NCBI GenBank assembly: GCA_035649635.1
Contig: DASRJE010000154.1
Span: forward strand, 39,225-103,224
DNA length: 64,000 bases
Source: Gp6-AA40 sp035649635
Lineage (GTDB): Bacteria > Acidobacteriota > Vicinamibacteria > Vicinamibacterales > UBA2999
Direction: 5' to 3'
The notes under the pieces: model-generated
What the model saw: the letters and a program-made list of their open reading frames with translations, nothing else
What the model was told of the DNA's origin: nothing
Database searches by the model: none
Program-made: the position numbers and the translations under genes
Part shown: positions 1 through 9,235 of the stretch, piece after piece
Numbering within the stretch: position 1 is the stretch's first letter
How the letters are laid out: each line of letters opens with the position of its first letter

Positions 1-667
1 CCACGAGAACCACTGGTCGTCGAACCTCGAATTGCGGGTAAGCGAGTCCGAGCCCGAGCGTCACCGCGGCGTTGGACGTCCCGTGGGTGGTCACGCCGTA
101 GGCGAGACCAAGGTGATGTCCGGCAGCCGCCACGTGCACGAGACCAAGGGCCGCCTGCGTCTTTTGCCCGTTGAATATCTGCACCTTGGGTGTGATCCAG
201 CCAAAGCGGAAGTCGGTTTGTGGGAGCGCCAGCGGAGTGCCGGCGCCAATCGAGACCCTGTCCGACAGCCCCACCTGCACGGAGGGAAAGAAGAGGCTCA
301 AGTCGTCGACGTAGGCCTCGCCGCGTTTGAGTGATCGCGCGGTCGGGCCCAAAAGAAGGCGGGTGTCGCTCGAGTCGTTGGTCCAACGGTCGCGAGGCAG
401 GCTCGCGGCTGAGAGGGTCGCTGCGCTCGGCGGCGCACTCTTGAAGACAGCGACCACGCGCGACCGCGAAATCTGGGACCGTTCGTCCGGTCCTGTCTGG
501 ACCTCGATGACATCGTCCGACACGGACTCGACGATGCCCACGAGCCGAGTTCCATCGCTGAGCACGAGCTCCTGGGGCGTGCTCGAGGGTGTGACCGTCA
601 CGGACGGCGATGGCGGCGATGCGGTCGAGAGGGCGGTTCCGAGAACGACGACAAGCAGACTGGCCAT
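1..667 (-). CDS. secreted beta-rich protein of unknown function, 3' end outside the window
   Basis: The minus strand is open from an ATG at 667 to the window edge, giving 222 visible residues with no stop. A good GGAGGT ribosome site lies at 672-677. The protein begins with a hydrophobic signal-like stretch (MASLLVVVLGTAL). A short domain around residues 33-72 (SDGTRLVGIVESVSDDVIEV) resembles a small SH3/LSm-like barrel. After that come alternating strands (LFFPSVQVGLSDRVSIGAG, LGLAYGVTTHG) of the kind seen in outer-membrane or surface beta proteins. Short ORFs on the plus strand over this stretch are shadows. I do not recognise a named family, so function is unknown. It is divergent from the GlcG-like gene at 790. 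Confidence 0.7.
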   Translation of the reverse strand, partial: MASLLVVVLGTALSTASPPSPSVTVTPSSTPQELVLSDGTRLVGIVESVSDDVIEVQTGPDERSQISRSRVVAVFKSAPPSAATLSAASLPRDRWTNDSSDTRLLLGPTARSLKRGEAYVDDLSLFFPSVQVGLSDRVSIGAGTPLALPQTDFRFGWITPKVQIFNGQKTQAALGLVHVAAAGHHLGLAYGVTTHGTSNAAVTLGLGLAYPQFEVRRPVVLV

Positions 668-789
668 GGCCACCTCCGGATATCGATCCTCCGGGAGGGC
701 AGGGCGCCGAGTCCTGATGATTCGCCTGAAAAAGTCTGAGAAAACGGCCAGCTTGCGCGCTACACTCGGGCCCGACTCGGAGGCTCTCT

Positions 790-1275
790 ATGACGTTCCG
801 TCTTGGCGCCATTGCCGCTGGAGCAGCCGTCATTCTGTCCGTGCCGAATTCTGCTGCCGCCCAGGTTCTCAATCAGCGAGACGTTTCACTCCGTATGGCG
901 TTGACGATTGCGCAAACGGCAAGCCAGGAGTGTGGAGCGCAAACGTCGGTCGCCGTGGTCGACCGTGCGGGCCGGTTGCGGGTGTTCCTCCAGGGGGATA
1001 ACGCGAACCCGCACAACATCGAGCTCGCACGCCGCAAGGCCTACACGGCGCGCACCTTCCGCCAGCCGTCCTCGGCCTGGGCGAAGCGCACCGAAACTGT
1101 GAATCAAGGCCAGCGCATGCTGGCCGACGTGATCCCGCTCGGTGGCGGGATGCCGATCAACATCGGTGAGGAAACCATCGGTGCCGTGGGACTGAGCGGC
1201 GCGCCAGGTGGTCAGGAGCAGGAGGAAGCCTGCGCAAAGGCAGGAATCGCCAAAGTAGCTGACCAACTGAAGTAG
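790..1275 (+). CDS. GlcG/HbpS family (DUF336) secreted protein
   Basis: This 161-residue protein has a cleavable signal (residues 1-24, ending in AAA before QVLNQ). It then shows the GlcG/HbpS fold pattern: a first helix of the type LRMALTIAQTASQECG, the strand SVAVVDRAGRLRVFLQGDNA, the helix ELARRKAYTARTF, and the C-terminal glycine-rich GGGMPI...GAVGLSGAPGGQEQEEACAKAGI. Members bind heme, cobalamin or small organic ligands, and many have no assigned role. The ribosome site GGAGG at 779-783 fits the start. The alpha/beta hydrolase lipoprotein follows after 8 bases, so the two are probably one operon. Family assignment is firm; ligand and role are not known. Confidence 0.85.
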   Translation: MTFRLGAIAAGAAVILSVPNSAAAQVLNQRDVSLRMALTIAQTASQECGAQTSVAVVDRAGRLRVFLQGDNANPHNIELARRKAYTARTFRQPSSAWAKRTETVNQGQRMLADVIPLGGGMPINIGEETIGAVGLSGAPGGQEQEEACAKAGIAKVADQLK

Positions 1276-1283
1276 AGGACGTT

Positions 1284-3338
1284 ATGAGACGACCCTTGCT
1301 CGTCGCGTTCGTGCTCGCGGCATGCTCGGCGCCGACCGCCCCCCCTGCCGAGGCCCACATCACGCGCATCGTGATCGATCCCGCGCGGTCGGAATCGCCG
1401 ACGTTCGAGGGCCGCACGTTTGGGCCTGACGGGAAGGTCGGCCCGTACGAGAAGCTCCGGGGAAAGGCCTTTGGAGAGGTCGATCCGGATGACCCTCGTA
1501 ACGCCCTGATTACCGACCTCACGCTTGCGCCACGGAACGCGCGCGGTAGGGTCGAGTACTCGATGGACATCTTCATCCTCAAGCCCATCGACCTGACGAA
1601 GGGCAACCACAAGCTGTTTCTCGACTTCAACAATCGTGGCGAGATGCGCGTGGCCGCGCTCAACGACGCCGCCTTGAGCAACAACCCGATAAAGGCCGCG
1701 CAGGCGGGCACCGGATTCATCATGAACCTGGGCTACAGCATCGTTGGCAACGGCTGGGACTTCGGCGCGTCCAGCGATGATGACGGGATGACCATCCAGG
1801 TTCCGATCGCCAGGAACCGCGATGGCTCGAGCATTACGGGGCCGTCGTACGAGTACATCAACTTCGACGATGGCAAGAGCGTGCGGTATGTGTTGACCTA
1901 CCCGGCGGCAACCCGCGACAAGTCGAAGGCGACATTGACGGTGCGCGCGCGACTCGACGACCTGCCGGAGCAGATTCCCGAGAGCGGGTGGGAATACGTC
2001 GACGATAAGACCATCCGTCTGCTGCCGGCAGGAACGCCGTTCAAGCAGAGCCATGTGTATGAATTCGTCTACACCGCGAAGGATCCGGTGGTTGCAGGAC
2101 TCGGGCTCGCCGCCACGCGCGATCTCGTCTCCTTTCTCCGTCACGCGGTGAAGGACGAGGCGGGCGACGCGAACCCGCTGGCCGGCGATGTCCGTTACAC
2201 CTTCAGCTTCTCGATTTCACAGCCGTCGCGCACGCTCAACGATTTGCTTGCGTTCGGCTTCAACGAAGACGAGCAGGGAAGCCGCGTCATCGATGGCATG
2301 CTCAAATGGACCGGCGGGGGCAGCGGTGATCAGATCAACTATCGCTTTGCTCAGACGGGACGCACGGAGCGGAACCGCCAGAACCATCTCTACCCGGAGG
2401 GTGTATTCCCCTTTGCCTATCCGGTAATGACCGATCACCTGAGCGGGAAGACTGCCGGACGCATCGCCCGCTGTCAGGCGAGCAACACGTGCCCGAAGAT
2501 CTTCGATGCCAATTCCGCGAATGAGTACTGGGTGAAGGCGGGATCGCTTCTGCACACCGACACGCGCGGGCGCGACGTGCCCGACCCGGATAACGTGCGC
2601 TTCTATCTGATTTCCGGGCTGTCGCACGGCGTGGGCAACGTGACCAGCCGCGGGCAGTGCCAGCAGTTCCTCAACCCGACCAGCCCGTTCCCGGCGCTGC
2701 GCGCACTCCTGATGGCGCTCGATCACTGGGTCGTTGCCGGCACGGCGCCGCCGCCGAGCCTCGTGCCACGACAGAGTGATGGCACAGCGGTCATGGCTGT
2801 TCCTCGGCCGGGTCATCAGACGGCCGTCGTGCCGCAAGCGGCGCTTGGTTGGCCGGCGATTCCTGGCGTGACGTATACGGGCGTCATCACCAGCCGTTAC
2901 TTCCTCGACTTTGGCCCGATGCTGGACCAGGGCATCATCGCCCGCTACCCGCCGCCGCTCTCTGGACGCACCGTGTATCCACACTTCGTCTCCAAGGTCG
3001 ATCGGGACGGAAACGAGATTGCTGGTATTCGTTTGCCGCCGGTCGCAGCGCCCATTGCGACTACGACTGGCTGGGCGTTGCGCCGCGAAGGCTTCGGCGC
3101 AAACGAGGGCTGCGAAGCCAACGGCCAACACATTCCATTCGTGTCTACGAAGGCGGCGCGGCTGACCGCCGGCGATCCGCGTCTCTCACTCGAGGAGCGC
3201 TACGGCACTCATGATGGATACGTCGCAGCCGTCACGAGGGCAGCCGAGAAACTCGAACAACAACGGCTACTGCTTCGCGCTGACGTTCAGGCGTACATCG
3301 ATCAAGCACGCAGGAGCCCGATGCTTGGTGGTCCGTAG
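1284..3338 (+). CDS. alpha/beta hydrolase domain-containing lipoprotein
   Basis: This 684-residue protein starts with a lipoprotein signal whose lipobox is LAAC, with Cys14 as the predicted lipidated residue. The opening after the signal (ITRIVIDPARSESPTFEGRTFG, then GPYEKLRGKAFGEVDPDDPRNALI) and the segment LFLDFNNRGE match the large secreted proteins annotated as 'alpha/beta hydrolase domain' that are common in soil Acidobacteriota and Proteobacteria. The C-terminal half contains the conserved LISGLSHGVGN stretch and ends with a helical segment. It lies 8 bases after the GlcG-like gene and is probably co-transcribed with it. The substrate is unknown, and I could not place a full catalytic triad from sequence alone. 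Confidence 0.75.
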   Translation: MRRPLLVAFVLAACSAPTAPPAEAHITRIVIDPARSESPTFEGRTFGPDGKVGPYEKLRGKAFGEVDPDDPRNALITDLTLAPRNARGRVEYSMDIFILKPIDLTKGNHKLFLDFNNRGEMRVAALNDAALSNNPIKAAQAGTGFIMNLGYSIVGNGWDFGASSDDDGMTIQVPIARNRDGSSITGPSYEYINFDDGKSVRYVLTYPAATRDKSKATLTVRARLDDLPEQIPESGWEYVDDKTIRLLPAGTPFKQSHVYEFVYTAKDPVVAGLGLAATRDLVSFLRHAVKDEAGDANPLAGDVRYTFSFSISQPSRTLNDLLAFGFNEDEQGSRVIDGMLKWTGGGSGDQINYRFAQTGRTERNRQNHLYPEGVFPFAYPVMTDHLSGKTAGRIARCQASNTCPKIFDANSANEYWVKAGSLLHTDTRGRDVPDPDNVRFYLISGLSHGVGNVTSRGQCQQFLNPTSPFPALRALLMALDHWVVAGTAPPPSLVPRQSDGTAVMAVPRPGHQTAVVPQAALGWPAIPGVTYTGVITSRYFLDFGPMLDQGIIARYPPPLSGRTVYPHFVSKVDRDGNEIAGIRLPPVAAPIATTTGWALRREGFGANEGCEANGQHIPFVSTKAARLTAGDPRLSLEERYGTHDGYVAAVTRAAEKLEQQRLLLRADVQAYIDQARRSPMLGGP

Positions 3339-3539
3339 TCCGTCTGTGGTCCGGGTCCGCTGTTTGTGAATGGAGTCAATCGTGATTCGTCAGATGTAGT
3401 GGATCATCCAGACCACGCGCTGGTATCCATCCTGGGATCGATTTGACGGCGCGGTCCGCGCGACGTATAAGGAGGGCCAACTCCCGTCGTTCAGTTTTCG
3501 CGTCATGTTGACTGCCTGTTTGAGGTGGAGGAAATCGTC

Positions 3540-6500
3540 ATGCGGAAGCTTGCTCACGTGCTGCTGTTGTTGGCGGGCATGACGCTGGTGCCAGCCGTAG
3601 CATTCGCACAGGCGTCGTTGGCGGGACTGGTTCAGGACAGCTCGGGTGGAGTCCTCCCAGGTGTCACGGTTGAAGCTGCCAGTCCGGCCCTGATTGAGAA
3701 AGCACGAACGACGACGACCGACGCCAACGGGCGTTACTCCATTCCGGACTTGCGGCCCGGTGCGTACACGATAACGTTCACGCTTTCGGGTTTCTCGACG
3801 TTCAGACGCGAGGGCGTCGAGCTGACCGGCACAGCCGTGGTCACGATTAACGCCGACATGCGTGTCGGCACGCTCGAAGAAACCATCACCGTCACCGGCG
3901 AGACGCCGGTCGTGGACGTTCAGAGCACCACCCGGCAGGCCGTGATCGACCAGGAGGTGCTGGCGGCGATTCCAAACGCACGAAATCCCTTCACGACGGG
4001 GGTGTTGATTCCCGGTGTGAGACGGGGAGGTACCAACGTCCCGGATGTTGGCGGCTCGGTTGTGCAGGAGGTGGCATCGCTCGAGTTCAACGGCAGCCGG
4101 CAGTCGGACCAGCGCATGATGGTCAACGGCGTTGCGCTGAGCACGATGATCGGCGGTGGCTGGGGCGGTGGAGCCGTGCCGAACGCCACGGGAATGGCGG
4201 AGTTCGCCATTGATGTGTCGGGAGTGGACGCGCAGGCTGCCACGGGCGGCGTGCGAATTAACTTCATTCCGCGAGACGGGGGCAACCGGCTCTCCGGAAC
4301 GGTCTTCGGCGGCTTCACGACGGAAAACTTCGCGTCGGACAACTTCACGGGCTCGGACGTGCAGGCGCGCGGGCTGACAGCAGCGCCTAAAATCAAGGGG
4401 AACGGAGACTTCAATCCTGGCGTCGGCGGACCGTTCGTCCGCGACAAGGTGTGGTTCTTCGTGTCAGGGCGCTATCTGTACGCGGACAACTACGTCCCGG
4501 GGATGTTCCACAACGCGAACGCAAACAACGTGAACGCGTTCCGCTACGTGAGCACAGGGGAGCAGGCCATCATCCATCAGGACCAGACGATGTATCAGGC
4601 CCGCGTCACATGGCAGGCGAATTCCAAGAACAAGATCGGTTTCACTTACGATCACGAGGCGCTATGCAGCTGTCCCAACCAGATCTCGGCCACGGTCGCC
4701 CCTGAGGCCTCGGTCGATCGACGATTCCCGCTGCAGCGCTTTATTCAGATGGACTGGAACAGTCCAGTGAACAACCGGCTGTTGCTCGAGGCGAGCGCGA
4801 TCCATCGCGTGGAGCGGTGGGGCGGCATGCACCTTCAGACCGGGAAGGGCGACAACATCGACGCCATCGCCCCAGGCATGGTTCCGGTCATCGACAACCC
4901 GTCGCTCGCGACCGGCGCGAGCTTGAACTACCGGGCGTTTGCGACCACCGCCGGTGGCACATTCAACAACTCCTGGAACTGGAACATCCACTACCGGGCC
5001 GCAGTGTCCTACATCACGGGTTCGCACAACTTCAAGGTCGGTTTCAACAACGCCTACGGCCATCACGAGAACACCATGTACACCGACCCGACGACGCCGT
5101 ACTTCTACAACTTCGCGAACGGTGTGCCGACGCAGCTGACGTATCGAATCACGCCTCGCACGGTTCAGGTGAACGTGGACCGCGACCTCGGCCTCTTTGC
5201 GCAGGACAAGTGGACTGTTGGCCGATGGACGCTCGCCGGTGGCGTTCGCTACGACCACTTCAAAAACAGCTTCCCGCCGCAGGCGATTGCGCCAACGACC
5301 CTGGCGCCGAATCTCAACGTCAGCTTCGACCGAATCGAGAATTACTCGTTGCATGACATCACACCGAAGATGGGCGTGACCTACGATCTGTTCGGGAACG
5401 GAAAGACGGCGCTGAAAGTCACGCTGAACAAGTATCTGGAAGGCCTCGGAACAACGGGAGCGTTGTCCTCCGACCCGAATCCCATCAATCGGCTGAACAC
5501 GACCACCACTCGCACCTGGACCGACAGCGACACCGATTTCGTGCCTGATTGCGACTTGTTGAACTATGCCACCAACGGGGAGTGCGGCGTGCTGGTGAAC
5601 GCAGCCATCTTTGGGACGATCGTGCCCGGTACCACCTACGATCCAGACGTTCTGGCGGGCTGGGGGAAGCGCTTCTACAACTGGGAGTTCACGGCGGGGG
5701 TGCAGCACGAGCTGGTGCCACGGCTGTCGCTCGACGTCCAGTTCGCCCGGAGATGGTACGGCAACTTCCGGACGATGGATGACCGGGCCGTCGGACCCGA
5801 GGACTACGATCAGTTCACGATCAATGTGCCGAGCGATTCAAGGCTGCCGAATGGTGGCGGCTACACGCTTACCGCCTTCGATCTGAAAACGGCGGCGAAT
5901 GCACGAGCCCAGAACAACTTCGTGACCCTCTCCAGCAACTATGGGGATCAGACCGAGGTGTTCAACGCGGTCAGCCTCGGCGTCAATGCCAGGCTTCAGA
6001 ACGGACTTACCCTTCAGGCCGGTGCGGGAACCGGCCGCGTCATTACGGACGATTGCGAGGTCGTGGCGGCGCTGCCCGAAACGCTGCACGCGAATGCTTT
6101 CACCGGTAACCCTGCCAACCCCGTCACCAACACCCGTGCGTTCACGAATGCCGCCAGGACCCTCGAGCGTTGCAAACAGAATCAGGGGTGGCGCACGTCC
6201 ATGCAGGGCCTGGTCGCCTACCTGATCCCGAAGATTGACGTCAACATCAGCGGGACCTTCCAGAACCTGCCCGGATCGAGCGCCAGCAACAGCGCCGGCG
6301 CCAGCATGAGCGCGAACGCGGCGATTGCTGCGACGACAACCACGCTCGGACGCGCGTACAGCAGCGGACCGAATGCGCGCTTCTTCAATATCATCGAGGC
6401 TGGCACCGTCTACGTCGAGCGGATGAATCAGCTCGACCTCCGCATGTCGAAGCTGTTCCGGTTGAACACGACACGGACGAGTCTCAACTTCGACTTCTAC

Positions 6501-6620
6501 AACGTGCTCAATTCCAACTCCGTGATCAACGAAAACATCACGTACGGCGCGGCGTGGCGGACACCGCAACTGATCCTTCTGCCGCGCATATTCAAACTTA
6601 GCGCGCAGTTTGACTTCTGA
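3540..6620 (+). CDS. TonB-dependent receptor with N-terminal carboxypeptidase-regulatory-like domain
   Basis: An outer-membrane receptor of 1026 residues. I chose the ATG at 3540 because GGAGGA at 3527-3532 is ideally spaced; an in-frame GTG at 3525 would overlap that site. Residues 1-24 are a signal peptide. Residues about 25-110 form a carboxypeptidase regulatory-like beta domain (SLAGLVQDSSGGVLPGVTVEAASP, TTTDANGRYSIPDLRPGAYTITFTLSGF). EETITVTGETPVVDVQ leads into the plug, and the remainder is a beta barrel ending in a C-terminal phenylalanine (KLSAQFDF), as outer-membrane proteins do. This 'Oar-like' architecture is highly expanded in Acidobacteriota. The ligand cannot be predicted from the sequence, and no enzyme in the next gene suggests one. 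Confidence 0.9.
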   Translation: MRKLAHVLLLLAGMTLVPAVAFAQASLAGLVQDSSGGVLPGVTVEAASPALIEKARTTTTDANGRYSIPDLRPGAYTITFTLSGFSTFRREGVELTGTAVVTINADMRVGTLEETITVTGETPVVDVQSTTRQAVIDQEVLAAIPNARNPFTTGVLIPGVRRGGTNVPDVGGSVVQEVASLEFNGSRQSDQRMMVNGVALSTMIGGGWGGGAVPNATGMAEFAIDVSGVDAQAATGGVRINFIPRDGGNRLSGTVFGGFTTENFASDNFTGSDVQARGLTAAPKIKGNGDFNPGVGGPFVRDKVWFFVSGRYLYADNYVPGMFHNANANNVNAFRYVSTGEQAIIHQDQTMYQARVTWQANSKNKIGFTYDHEALCSCPNQISATVAPEASVDRRFPLQRFIQMDWNSPVNNRLLLEASAIHRVERWGGMHLQTGKGDNIDAIAPGMVPVIDNPSLATGASLNYRAFATTAGGTFNNSWNWNIHYRAAVSYITGSHNFKVGFNNAYGHHENTMYTDPTTPYFYNFANGVPTQLTYRITPRTVQVNVDRDLGLFAQDKWTVGRWTLAGGVRYDHFKNSFPPQAIAPTTLAPNLNVSFDRIENYSLHDITPKMGVTYDLFGNGKTALKVTLNKYLEGLGTTGALSSDPNPINRLNTTTTRTWTDSDTDFVPDCDLLNYATNGECGVLVNAAIFGTIVPGTTYDPDVLAGWGKRFYNWEFTAGVQHELVPRLSLDVQFARRWYGNFRTMDDRAVGPEDYDQFTINVPSDSRLPNGGGYTLTAFDLKTAANARAQNNFVTLSSNYGDQTEVFNAVSLGVNARLQNGLTLQAGAGTGRVITDDCEVVAALPETLHANAFTGNPANPVTNTRAFTNAARTLERCKQNQGWRTSMQGLVAYLIPKIDVNISGTFQNLPGSSASNSAGASMSANAAIAATTTTLGRAYSSGPNARFFNIIEAGTVYVERMNQLDLRMSKLFRLNTTRTSLNFDFYNVLNSNSVINENITYGAAWRTPQLILLPRIFKLSAQFDF

Positions 6621-6656
6621 AGACCGCGACCACCAAGGTAACAGGCTCCGTCCTCG

Positions 6657-7487
6657 TCATACAGTGATCCCTTCGAAGAGATCAGTCTCGCGTACCCGTC
6701 CACCATTCACTGTGCTGAACACGCGATAGAACGACTGCCTGCCCCAGAGCGCTTCATGAAGCTGCGGAGGCAAATCTTTTAGACGCTCGTACGCAAGGAC
6801 CTGCGACTCGTGGCACAAGACCGCCTGCCAGACCGTCGTCCAGAAGCTGCGGGTATCGATTTGAGTGGTGATTGCCCAGTCGGGCCATGGCGTGACGTGT
6901 CGTTCAACGCCATCGACCGTAGACGACAACCTTCCGACCGCCGCTTGATAGGCAGCCCACGTCGACTCCGGCCACGCGATGTAATAGAGCTTCGATACGG
7001 AGTGCGCCGGCAAGGCCGACTCGACGCCGGGGCACACAAACGCCGGATCGGCCGCGGCCACGATCGCCGCCGTGGTGAACTGCGAGATCGCGATGTGATC
7101 CGGATGTCCATACGCACCATCGGGCCCGAACGTCACGACGACATCTGGCTGATCGCGCCTCAGGTGCCCCGCGATTCCAGCGGCGGCCTGGCGCGGGTTT
7201 GCGTGGTCGAGCTGCTGGTCGTGGTAGTCGAGCAACGAGACGGTGCGCACGCCCAGCACCGACGCAGCGGCGCGGAGTTCCGTTTCGCGGATCCTGGCGA
7301 GAGCCAGCGCGCCAGGATGTTCATGGTCGGTGGGACGGTGGCCGTGATAACGGCCACTGTCGCCACGCGTGGCTGTCAGCAGGGAGACATCCACGCCTTC
7401 GGAGGCGTATTTGGCGAGCACCCCTCCAATGCCGAGTGACTCGTCATCGGGGTGCGCGAGCACGGCCATCAGCCTGCGAGCGCGCAT
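6657..7487 (-). CDS. PIG-L family deacetylase
   Basis: A 276-residue zinc-dependent N-deacetylase of the PIG-L/LmbE fold. The diagnostic metal motif AHPDDE is at residues 11-16, and the second motif GHPDH is at 127-131. An upstream extension of the frame to 7766 is alanine-rich, lacks family similarity and overlaps the divergent gene at 7594, so I use the ATG at 7487 (MRARRLMAVLAHPDD). The enzymes remove acetyl groups from GlcNAc-type amino sugars or related thiols, but the substrate here is not evident. It is convergent with the TonB receptor and divergent from the NHL propeller gene. Confidence 0.88.
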   Translation of the reverse strand: MRARRLMAVLAHPDDESLGIGGVLAKYASEGVDVSLLTATRGDSGRYHGHRPTDHEHPGALALARIRETELRAAASVLGVRTVSLLDYHDQQLDHANPRQAAAGIAGHLRRDQPDVVVTFGPDGAYGHPDHIAISQFTTAAIVAAADPAFVCPGVESALPAHSVSKLYYIAWPESTWAAYQAAVGRLSSTVDGVERHVTPWPDWAITTQIDTRSFWTTVWQAVLCHESQVLAYERLKDLPPQLHEALWGRQSFYRVFSTVNGGRVRETDLFEGITV

Positions 7488-7570
7488 GAGACTCACTCTA
7501 CGCGAAACGTGCGGTGAATCGCGTGGCGCGGGGGTATCTGAGTCGCGCGATCGTTGCGCGCGCGTCGCAG

Positions 7571-7576
7571 TATAGT
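7571..7576 (+). promoter_or_regulatory. possible -10 box for the NHL propeller gene
   Basis: TATAGT stands out in very GC-rich surroundings, 18 bases before the ATG at 7594 and 7 bases before the GGAGG ribosome site at 7584-7588. I see no convincing -35 element at normal spacing, so this is only a candidate. Confidence 0.3.
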
Positions 7577-7593
7577 GCTCCGCGGAGGATGGC

Positions 7594-8925
7594 ATGGGCA
7601 GAACAGCGACGGTGGCATTGGCGCTAGCGGTGGGTCTGGCGGTAGGCATTCCACTGGGTGGCCGGCTGATGCCGCCGTCCGCGGCGTCGTCGGCCGCGGC
7701 GCCGGCGGCGGCCGCGACTGGCACGGCGTTCTCTGCGGTGCCGGACGCCATTGGTGCGCAGGACATCTCGGGGCCGTACGAGGTGGTTCAAGGGTGGCCG
7801 CAGGATCTCAGCACGCTGCCTGGCCACGAGAAGTGGACCTACGGAGGCGCGCGCGGAATCTTTGCCGAGAGCCCGAATCGTGTCTTTCTGCTCGGCGGCG
7901 GCGAGCTGCCCAGGATCGCGCGTCCGCAGACGCGGCTGTTTCCCGAGATCGGTCCGAACGTGCAGTTTCCGCTGGCTGGATTGCCGTGGCGCAACGCGAA
8001 CACGGCGTCGCCGCCAGGTGCGGGCGGATCGGGTCAGGACCCGGCGAAAGGGATGGACATCTGGCGAGGCGCATCGCCCCCGTACCGCGAGCTCGGTGTC
8101 GACTCGCGATGGGAGCACTCGATCGTGGTCGTCAACGCCGAGGGAAAAATCATCGAGGAGTGGACGCAGTGGGACAAGTTGTTCAAGCGTCCGCACGCGG
8201 TCTACATCAGTCCCTACGACGCGGAGAAGCACGTGTGGGTGGTCGACGACCACACCCACGCGATCTACAGGTTCACCAACGACGGCAAGCAACTCGTGCA
8301 GACGATCGGCACACCTAACGTTCCGGGCGCCGACGGCACGCACTTCAATCGCCCGACGTTCATGGCGTGGTTGCCCGACGGGAGCTTCTACGTGTCGGAT
8401 GGGTACAACGGCACGCGAGTCGCGAAGTTCGACGCCAGCGGCAAGTTTCAGTTCGACTTCGGCAAACCCGGCGACTCCGGGAAAGAGACGCGCCCTGGGT
8501 ACATGAACAACGTGCACGGCGTGGCGGTCGATCTCGAGACGAGGCGCGTTTTCGTCAACGATCGCGACAACCACCGTATCCAGATCTTCGACGAGAAAGG
8601 CGCGTATCTCTCCGAGTGGAGAATCGCTGTGAGCCCTTCGAGTCTCCATTTCGTGCAGATCGGAGACGACCGCGCCGTGGTGACGTTCGACCGCAATACG
8701 CACAAGATGCTGAAGTACGATCTCGATGGCCATCTGTTGTACGCGTGGGGTACCGTCGCGGATTTTCCCGGCACGCTGTGGGGCGTGCACGGCATGAGCA
8801 CCGACCAGGAAGGCAATCTCTATGTGGCGGAGGTCGACGCGGGCCGATTCCAGAAATTCCGCCCGCGGGCCGGCGCCAACCCGGCTTACCTGATTGGCAA
8901 GCCGGTGTATTCGGCGTGGAAGTAA
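7594..8925 (+). CDS. secreted NHL-repeat beta-propeller (peptidyl-amidating-lyase-like)
   Basis: 443 residues. The N-terminus has a signal or anchor helix (MGRTATVALALAVGLAVG) and an alanine-rich linker to about residue 50. From about residue 165 onward there are repeated blades of the NHL/6-bladed propeller type, for example VWVVDDHTHAIYRFTNDGKQL, FYVSDGYNGTRVAKFDASGKF, VFVNDRDNHRIQIFDEKGAYL and LYVAEVDAGRFQKFRP. Bacterial homologues are usually annotated as 6-bladed propeller or peptidyl-alpha-hydroxyglycine-amidating-lyase-like proteins, although lyase activity is unproven for most. The GGAGG at 7584-7588 sets the start. The small gene at 8930 begins 4 bases after its stop, so the two are probably co-transcribed. 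Confidence 0.82.
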   Translation: MGRTATVALALAVGLAVGIPLGGRLMPPSAASSAAAPAAAATGTAFSAVPDAIGAQDISGPYEVVQGWPQDLSTLPGHEKWTYGGARGIFAESPNRVFLLGGGELPRIARPQTRLFPEIGPNVQFPLAGLPWRNANTASPPGAGGSGQDPAKGMDIWRGASPPYRELGVDSRWEHSIVVVNAEGKIIEEWTQWDKLFKRPHAVYISPYDAEKHVWVVDDHTHAIYRFTNDGKQLVQTIGTPNVPGADGTHFNRPTFMAWLPDGSFYVSDGYNGTRVAKFDASGKFQFDFGKPGDSGKETRPGYMNNVHGVAVDLETRRVFVNDRDNHRIQIFDEKGAYLSEWRIAVSPSSLHFVQIGDDRAVVTFDRNTHKMLKYDLDGHLLYAWGTVADFPGTLWGVHGMSTDQEGNLYVAEVDAGRFQKFRPRAGANPAYLIGKPVYSAWK

Positions 8926-8929
8926 TGGG

Positions 8930-9205
8930 GTGACGGCCACTATCACTATCGAAGCCGCCGGGCCGTCAACGTACCTCGTGACGGTCAACCAGCGTGGCAG
9001 TGTCACCCGACACACGGTGACCGCTACGCCTCAGGACATCGCGCAGTATGCCCCCGCGGGCACGTCGCCCGAGCGGCTCATTGAAGCGTCGTTCGCGTTT
9101 CTGTTGGAGAGGGAGCCGGCGAGCGCGATCCTTTCATCCTTCGCGCTGCCGGTGATCGAGCGCTATTTCCCCGAGTATTCGAGCGTGATTCGAACAATCC
9201 TCTGA
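8930..9205 (+). CDS. small conserved-looking protein of unknown function
   Basis: I call a 91-residue protein from the GTG at 8930 (VTATITIEAAGPSTYLVTVNQRGS), preceded by GGAAG at 8918-8922 and starting 4 bases after the propeller gene stop. The longer frame from 8894 would lie inside the upstream gene. The sequence has a short beta-rich N-terminal half, then a helical half with the pattern SPERLIEASFAFLLEREPASAILSSFALPVIERYFPEY. No signal peptide or membrane segment is visible. It sits 30 bases before the kinase gene at 9236. Function is unknown, but frame use and spacing make it a credible gene. Confidence 0.65.
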   Translation: MTATITIEAAGPSTYLVTVNQRGSVTRHTVTATPQDIAQYAPAGTSPERLIEASFAFLLEREPASAILSSFALPVIERYFPEYSSVIRTIL

Positions 9206-9235
9206 TTGAGGAGTGGCGGGAAGGTTGCGGGATAG

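Noticed and set aside
1212..2144. Minus-strand open frame of 310 codons
   Set aside because: Antisense to the alpha/beta hydrolase lipoprotein; shadow composition.
4662..5708. Minus-strand open frame of 348 codons
   Set aside because: Antisense to the TonB receptor barrel; no family motif.
7624..9015. Minus-strand open frame of 463 codons
   Set aside because: Antisense to the NHL propeller gene. The translation is Arg/His-rich without domain signals.
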